In this document: positions 58,391 to 64,000 of the stretch, piece by piece
Layout of the letters: every line of letters starts with the position of its first letter
How positions within the stretch are numbered: the first letter of the stretch is position 1
Origin: Antitrichia curtipendula
Lineage: Eukaryota; Streptophyta; Bryopsida; Hypnales; Leucodontaceae
Length of the DNA stretch: 64,000 bases
Reading direction: 5' to 3'
Assembly: GCA_951230915.1 (NCBI GenBank)
Contig: OX579634.1
Location: forward strand, 43,413,570-43,477,569
Position numbers and translations under genes: made by a program
Notes under the pieces: model-generated
What the model saw: the letters and a program-made list of their open reading frames with translations, nothing else
What the model was told of the DNA's origin: nothing
The model's database searches: none

Positions 58391-58668
58391 TAGCTCCCAC
58401 CGGAAGTGGAGCCGTGCGGACGCTAACCTGGGGTGCAGATTCTGTGCTGTGAAGGGAGGGTGGTGATGCATTTGCGATTGGGCCCACCGTTTGGGGTTCT
58501 CTGCCCGCCATTCTGCTGCCCGGGAGCGCACGCAGTTTGCAGGGGAGGCCGGTTACTGGGGAGATAGAGGGATTGGGGATTGAAGGCCATGTAAGAGCTG
58601 ATTGGTTTTGGGGGGAAGCTAGACTCCTTCAAACGATTTTCAGCAAATTTTCATAGGAAAAAAAAGGG

Positions 58669-58951
58669 AATTGGCCTCTAACCCAAGTCGTTTCATATTT
58701 CTTGGAGGGTTTTGAAATTAGTTACAAATTTTTGAAGTTGAAATGTAGTAATCACTAAAAACAACCACCTACTAAATTGTACACTACTAGTACATTGAAG
58801 AAAGCAAAAAGGAATTGGCCTCTAACCCAAGTCGTTTCATATTTCTTGGAGGGTTTTGAAATTAGTTACAAATTTTTGAAGTTGAAATGTAGTAATCACT
58901 AAAAACGACCACCTACTAAATTTTACACTACTAGTACATTGAAGAAAGCAA
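58669..58951 (+). repeat. Tandem duplication of about 142 bp in the left foldback arm
   Basis: Two near-identical units starting ggaattggcctctaaccc at about 58669 and 58810. The mirror-image pair is present in the right arm at about 60785-61070, so the duplication preceded the inverted duplication. Confidence 0.75.
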
Positions 58952-61357
58952 AAATGTACCTCTATATTACGATCGCTTTTAAAGCATGGGCCTTCTAAAG
59001 TAGGCTACTTTAAAGGGTTAACACTAACGCTAAGGCATGACTTTGGTTTTCTTGATTTTAGAACACTGTTTTCATTTCCATACTTTCCATTTTTAAAATC
59101 TTCATGTTCCTCTTTTCAAAGGTAATATCGAAATGAATCCAGAGATGTTAAATTTCACTCCAATGCACCAATTTGGCACATTTTTTCATTGCTCCAAAGT
59201 ATGTCATCAAAAACAACCTTTCTATTATTGTTTCTTGTTCTATTCAAATTTGAATGACAAGATGATTCTAATATTAAAAAAATTTAAATATAACAAGTAG
59301 TACATTATTTTTTTTAATTCATCATATATTTTATTTCACATAGAAGATTTATATATAGTCCTTTGTTTGTTAACTTTTAATGAAATACATTCTTCTAATG
59401 GCATTCTAATTCAATATTGAGCATTTTTATAAAAAAATAATTTTGCAAAATTAATCATTTTAATTTATCTTAGGGTTGTAGTTGAAATGTTGCCTAAAAA
59501 TGAAAATTTTATCCATGAGCTCCTAAGAGACCAGTTATTGGTCGCTGCCTGTTTTTAAGGGATTGCCCCAAAAAAACAAAAGTAAATTTCTAAAAATAAA
59601 ACATATTTAAAAATACTACATTAAATCTACTTTCCAACCTAATTTGAAATTTACCAATCGGAGTTAACTCCACCTAGGACATTTTTTCAAAGTGGATCAC
59701 CTCAACATTGTCATAGTGTTATAAAATTTGCTATTTGGAGAAAGTAATGATGTTTCCTCTATCATTTTTTTTGCTTTTTTAATGCTTACAATACATAATC
59801 CAACTTACACTAATGTTGCTAAATTTTAAACTCTAAAAGCTCAAATTATAATTTAGTTAATATCTCAAAGGTTGATACCTCTAAATTTGTTCAAAATGGG
59901 TCTTAAGTCTTTTTTGGAAGTTTCACTAAATTGCTAATTTAGTTCTATTTATGGTAATGAAATTTGACTAAAAATTTATAATTTTTATATTGTATGTCCA
60001 AAAGATACAAAATGACTATAATGCACCCCTACTCATCAAGAGCTTTTCAATGATGCCAAGAATGACATCAACAATTCCCAAATTCTATTTTTATAATTTA
60101 GTTACATTTATTATGGTGACATAAACAATAAAAAAATCCATGACTTTCACACCGTATGTCCAAATACAACAAAACTAAGTCCATGCAACTCTTTTTGTAG
60201 AGATTTTTCACTAGTACTAAGAACGCGACTAGTGAACACAGAATTTGGAAGATTTCACCGTATCAAATAAAACAAACAAAACAAACAAACTAATTTAAGG
60301 TATACATGCCATATTTATATAAAAATAAATGATGAAGATGGTTGTACTTAGAGTTCATCTTCACTTTAAGTCACTCATTTAGGTGTAAACACATTGAAAA
60401 GATAGAATCATTTAAGATGAATTAAAAAAAATAATGTACTACTTGTTATATTTAAAATTTTTTAATATTAGAATCATCTTGTCATTCAAATTTGAATAGA
60501 ACAAGAAACAATAATAGAAAGGTTGTTTTTGATGACATACTTTGGAGCAATGAAAAAATGTGCCAAATTGGTGCATTGGAGTGAAATTTAACATCTCTGG
60601 ATTCATTTCGATATTACCTTTGAAAAGAGGAACATGAAGATTTTAAAAATGGAAAGTGTGGAAATGAAAACAGTGTTCTAAAATCAAGAAAACCAAAGTC
60701 ATGCCTTAGCGTTAGCGTTAACCCTTTAAAGTAGCCTACTTTAGAAGGCCCATGCTTTAAAAGCGATCATAATATAGAGGTACATTTTTGCTTTCTTCAA
60801 TGTACTAGTAGTGTAAAATTTAGTAGGTGGTCGTTTTTAGTGATTACTACATTTCAACTTCAAAAATTTGTAACTAATTTCAAAACCCTCCAAGAAATAT
60901 GAAACAACTTGGGTTAGAGGCCAATTCCTTTTTGCTTTCTTCAATGTACTAGTAGTGTACAATTTAGTAGGTGGTTGTTTTTAGTGATCACTACATTTCA
61001 ACTTCAAAAATTTGTAACTAATTTCAAAACCCTCCAAGAAATATGAAACGACTTGGGTTAGAGGCCAATTCCTTTTTTTTCCTATGAAAATTTGCTGAAA
61101 ATCGTTTGAAGGAGTCTAGCTTCCCCCCAAAACCAATCAGCTCTTACGTGGCCTTCAATCCCCAATCCCTCCATCTCCCCAGTAACCGGCCTCCCCTGCA
61201 AACTGCGTGCGCTCCCGGGCAGCAGAATGGCGGGCAGAGAACCCCAAACGGTGGGCCCAATCGCAAATGCATCACCACCCTCCCTTCACAGCACAGAATC
61301 TGCACCCCAGGTTAGCGTCCGCACGGCTCCACTTCCGGTGGGAGCTAGTGACTGGGC

Positions 61358-63811
61358 TCCCCCCGCCCAGCCTTCCCAGCAAAAAAAATGACAAAAAGTG
61401 AACACAGTACATGAGGCTCACCCCAAAGCCACTCATATCCAGGCAAGTGCTGCACTTTCATTGGGTCCACGTACGCGCTTGGATTATGTTGACAAAGACG
61501 CACCGGTTCGCACTTCGAGAGATCCCCCTTGGGAACCACAACTCCGCCCGCATTGTCAAAGATCAAACAGTGCACTGTTCAGCACACGGCTACAACAAGT
61601 CAGACTGACTTTGCAGCACCGTTACAAAAAATTTCAGCCCTGGAAAAGGTCGCGAGTCTTGGACCCCTCTGGTGCAAGTAGAGAAAAAAATAAAAATAAA
61701 AAGTTACTTTTTATTTTTTTGAGAAATTGGGATCTGACGTGGCACTATTGGTGCCACGTCATTTTTCCAAAAAACAATAATTTTTATTTCTTAAAATATT
61801 TGTTTTTCCAAAGAATTTTTTTTTAATTTTTTTAATTTTTTTAAAATAAAATAAAAAGTATTTTTTATTTTTTTGTAAATGCACCTCGGGGGTGCCAAAA
61901 ATGAAGTCTTAAGAGCCTTTTCCAGGGCTGAAATTTTTCCTTATGGACAAGCTAAACAACACCTCAAATCAACCAAATGAGAAATTAAGCAATTGTTTCT
62001 ATTATTATATTGATTATTTTTTGTGGGGTCAATCTTGTTGGTAGTCAAAAAGGGGATTCTAGATTCTCTTAGAATGTATTTTTTGAACACCGCATGAATA
62101 AATTGTGGATATTCACCGCTGAAAATAGGAGTTTCTAAAAATCGTCCCTAGACTTTCATGAATAACAAGAGTACATTTTAGGCAAGAATTTGTAGGGGGT
62201 GGTTTTAGGAAGGGGACGAAATTAGGTGCAGTTACCTTAGTTGATCTTACTGGGATCAAAATTTGTTTGGCCAAAGGAGGTGATGGGCATGTCATTTTAA
62301 GATTACAACATATCATTCGTAAAAAACACATGTTATTCAAAAGAGAGACTTGGTATAGGGCTTCAAAGTGCTGTGAAAGAGACAAAGTTTTTAGGGCTCA
62401 AGCAATTTCAACTTAGTTGCCATTACCTAAGGAAAAAAATTAATTCAAAATAAAATTTTAAGATTTAAAACATAACATAGCTAACAAGAGAATCTTCTTG
62501 GGTTGAATTCATACAGTAATATCCAACCTATACTAAATTCAGATATATTGACTTGATAAATTAGTGCCATTAAAAACAGCAACTAATAGGATGAATCAAT
62601 TTATATTGATTTGTTTTATTAGTCCTAATTTTCTTAGGTTACACTATTTCGAATTAGTGCATGTTAAAATCTTACAATATTACATCAATTTTTATAAGAA
62701 TTTCATTTTGTAGGTGACACCGATTTGTCCTAATTTATCAAAGTCACACTATTTTGAATTGGTGCTAGTTGACCAATGTTTTTTTTTATGCACAATTTTT
62801 TGCCAATTGGCTAAAGATGTTGGGCTATATTTTGTAAAAAATGTTTTCAAGTTTTTGGGTCAAAATAACCAGATTATTACTATATTTGAAGACCAGTAGC
62901 CAAATTTTACCTAAGTACCACCTAGTTTTCATATAGATATCACCCAGCATCACCCAAGTATCACTTGAGTATTGAAGAAACAAACAGGCTCCTCTCCAAA
63001 ATGAAAAAACCCAACAACACTGGCTATCACTCTGGGAGGTAGAAGTGCGCAAGTCATGAGTGTCGCTTTGGCGCTCCTTCAATGGAGCGAGCGCAATCCG
63101 CGCGACACGCGAGCTCCGGTGTTCGGGGGCCTCTTGTGACACTCTTCCTTTCTTTCCTCGCCATTTCCACTCAACGTCCTCGCCATTTCCACTCAGAAGC
63201 TCCTTGGAATTTCAGAAAAGTGATTCTTTTCCCGTTTTCGGTTTTGGTAGCGAGTACTAATTGATGCCTAGAGTACAAGCTTAATGAATTCTACGAGTTG
63301 TATTTTTTTTAAGTCGATTGTTGTTGCTTTAATTGTTTCGAATTCATCGTCCACGTAAACTTTGCTATTTTCTTGTATATTGTATATGACCCCGGATTTG
63401 ATAGATGCGTCCTGGGAATGTACTTTGGCGTTCCTTTGCTGCTTCGCGGATCTTCCTGAAATTAATCATGAGCTTAGACATTTCGTACTTGTGGCGCTTG
63501 TAGTCCTTCTGAGGTCGTTTTGCGTTAAGGATTGCTCTGGGACAGCGCTCACTGCCGTCGCAAGTTGAAGTTGACCTTGCTGCGATGAAATTTTTATTGC
63601 GAGATTGATTCGTGCAGCTTCTTTTGTGAGATTTTGAATTTCGATCGGTGCTGTTGTAAAATGACAGGAGCTGCCGACAATTTGAAAAGGACTTTTTGGT
63701 AGAAACGCTTCTTGAGCGTTTGTTGGCTAATTTGTGTGTTTGTCCTGTCCAAAGAATTTTTGAGAGACATTCTTTGAATTTATTTGGGCGAAACGAACTG
63801 TAATCGTCTTT
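61358..63811. other. Spacer between the foldback and the right-hand gene
   Basis: No gene in the AT-rich part. A small perfect hairpin lies at 61733-61759 (tgacgtggcac, loop tattg, gtgccacgtca). From about 63040 GC rises and the sequence looks like the 5' untranslated region and promoter of the gene starting at 63812, with several short frames but no motif. Confidence 0.4.
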
Positions 63812-64000
63812 ATGCTATGTTCTACGATGCCGCTGGCTCGCCTTGCGAGCGTTGCGCATAGCACCAGCGAGGCTGACGTTCGTCGCCTCTTGGAACAAGC
63901 GACAGTAGTAGGGGAAGAGCTCTATGGCTGGAGTTTTCATGGAGTGCAAGCTCTGTTTCGAATGATAGAGTTTAACGAGAACCATGGAGCTTTGCAGGCT
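63812..64000 (+). CDS. Partial coding sequence of a probable host gene (5' end only)
   Basis: The frame is open from ATG 63812 through ATG 63827 to the window edge. The second ATG has a better context (A at -3), giving 58 codons beginning MPLARLASVAHSTSEADVR. It contains LLEQATVVGEELYGW and FRMIEFNENHG. The sequence is helical and charged, has no stop and has no motif I recognise. The GC-rich upstream region fits a host promoter. The product is unknown; it could also be the start of another mobile element gene. Confidence 0.45.
   Translation, partial: MLCSTMPLARLASVAHSTSEADVRRLLEQATVVGEELYGWSFHGVQALFRMIEFNENHGALQA

Larger units (their letters stand above)
57930..61357. mobile_element. Foldback element: about 940-bp inverted repeat arms
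   Basis: Left arm 57930-59326 (including a 449-bp MITE insertion) and right arm 60414-61357, about 940 bp each without the MITE and nearly identical, around a loop of about 1,090 bp (59327-60413). The arms include a GC-rich outer part with a 69-codon frame on each arm (58632-58423 minus, 61106-61315 plus). They also carry a tandem duplication of about 142 bp. No transposase. A transcript across it could form a long double-stranded RNA. Confidence 0.85.

Noticed and set aside
58423..58632. 69-codon frame present in both foldback arms
   Set aside because: The near-identity of the two copies is explained by the inverted duplication. Pro/Gln-rich composition and the lack of motifs give no coding evidence beyond openness.
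61513..61530. gagagatcccccttgg as a possible dyad repeat outside the giant element
   Set aside because: Only the central GATCCC matches; the arms CATCGTG/CACGATG are absent, so it is a chance match.
1..64000. CRISPR array, operon or bacterial origin
   Set aside because: No direct-repeat/spacer regularity, no ribosome-binding patterns, abundant GT-AG introns and plant transposons; a eukaryotic nuclear sequence.
1..64000. tRNA or rRNA genes
   Set aside because: I saw no cloverleaf with A/B boxes and no conserved rRNA segments, though I could not run a covariance search.

Overview
This is a repeat-rich nuclear window from a land plant. The evidence is plant-type L1 LINE remains with a DUF4283-like ORF1 and a zf-RVT tail, CACTA and hAT DNA transposons, degenerate TTTAGGG telomere-type runs and GT-AG introns. 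Low GC between islands, a DUF7869-type gene and a DLNG-type FCP1-like gene make me lean to a non-seed plant (bryophyte, lycophyte or fern), but the species is not fixed by anything I can see. Ordinary host coding sequence is almost absent. The only candidate is the 5' end of a gene running off the right edge (63812-64000).

The dominant structure is a giant composite element at about 1205-42250. It is bounded by a 33-bp terminal inverted repeat (32 of 33 bases match) and holds two divergent, intron-containing genes. Gene A (minus, about 5953-2550) encodes a DUF7869-type protein whose spacing of two Asp and one Glu looks like a DDE/RNase H-fold transposase. Gene B (plus, about 12856-39685) encodes a protein with a ParB/Srx-like GGQHT segment, long acidic and basic linkers and a C-terminal FCP1-like HAD domain. 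A 16-20-bp dyad-symmetric sequence (best copy catcgtgggatcccacgatg) occurs about 35-40 times. I see it only between these terminal repeats, mostly in introns and flanks but also in a few coding positions.

Intron 1 of gene B carries a 19.5-kb hAT element (13325-32843) with an exact 8-bp target duplication, agtagaac. It encodes a hAT transposase (28156-31671) and a divergent pair: a kinase-like gene (18175-16583, minus) and a coiled-coil/RING-like gene (18653-21061, plus). A roughly 20-bp-period array of GTCCNCGCCC units lies at both ends of the hAT element, in the divergent promoter and upstream of the transposase. Three TTAA-flanked MITE-like insertions lie wholly or partly in this window, two of them inside the hAT, which also holds a short LINE tail and local duplications.

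To the right of the giant element is an L1-type LINE (42644-52866, 16-bp target duplication) with a deleted reverse-transcriptase core. It is interrupted by a CACTA element (44985-46256), a TIR element with a 16-bp duplication (49005-50702) and a TTAA element (51178-51717). Further right are MITEs, LINE 3' tails and a 3.4-kb foldback structure (57930-61357), one arm of which carries a CACTA-type MITE.

Almost every long reading frame is broken. Breaks are mostly isolated in-frame stops with the frame preserved, with fewer frameshifts, so most genes are called pseudogenes. Exon boundaries are my own reading of GT-AG sites and phase, and no similarity search was run.
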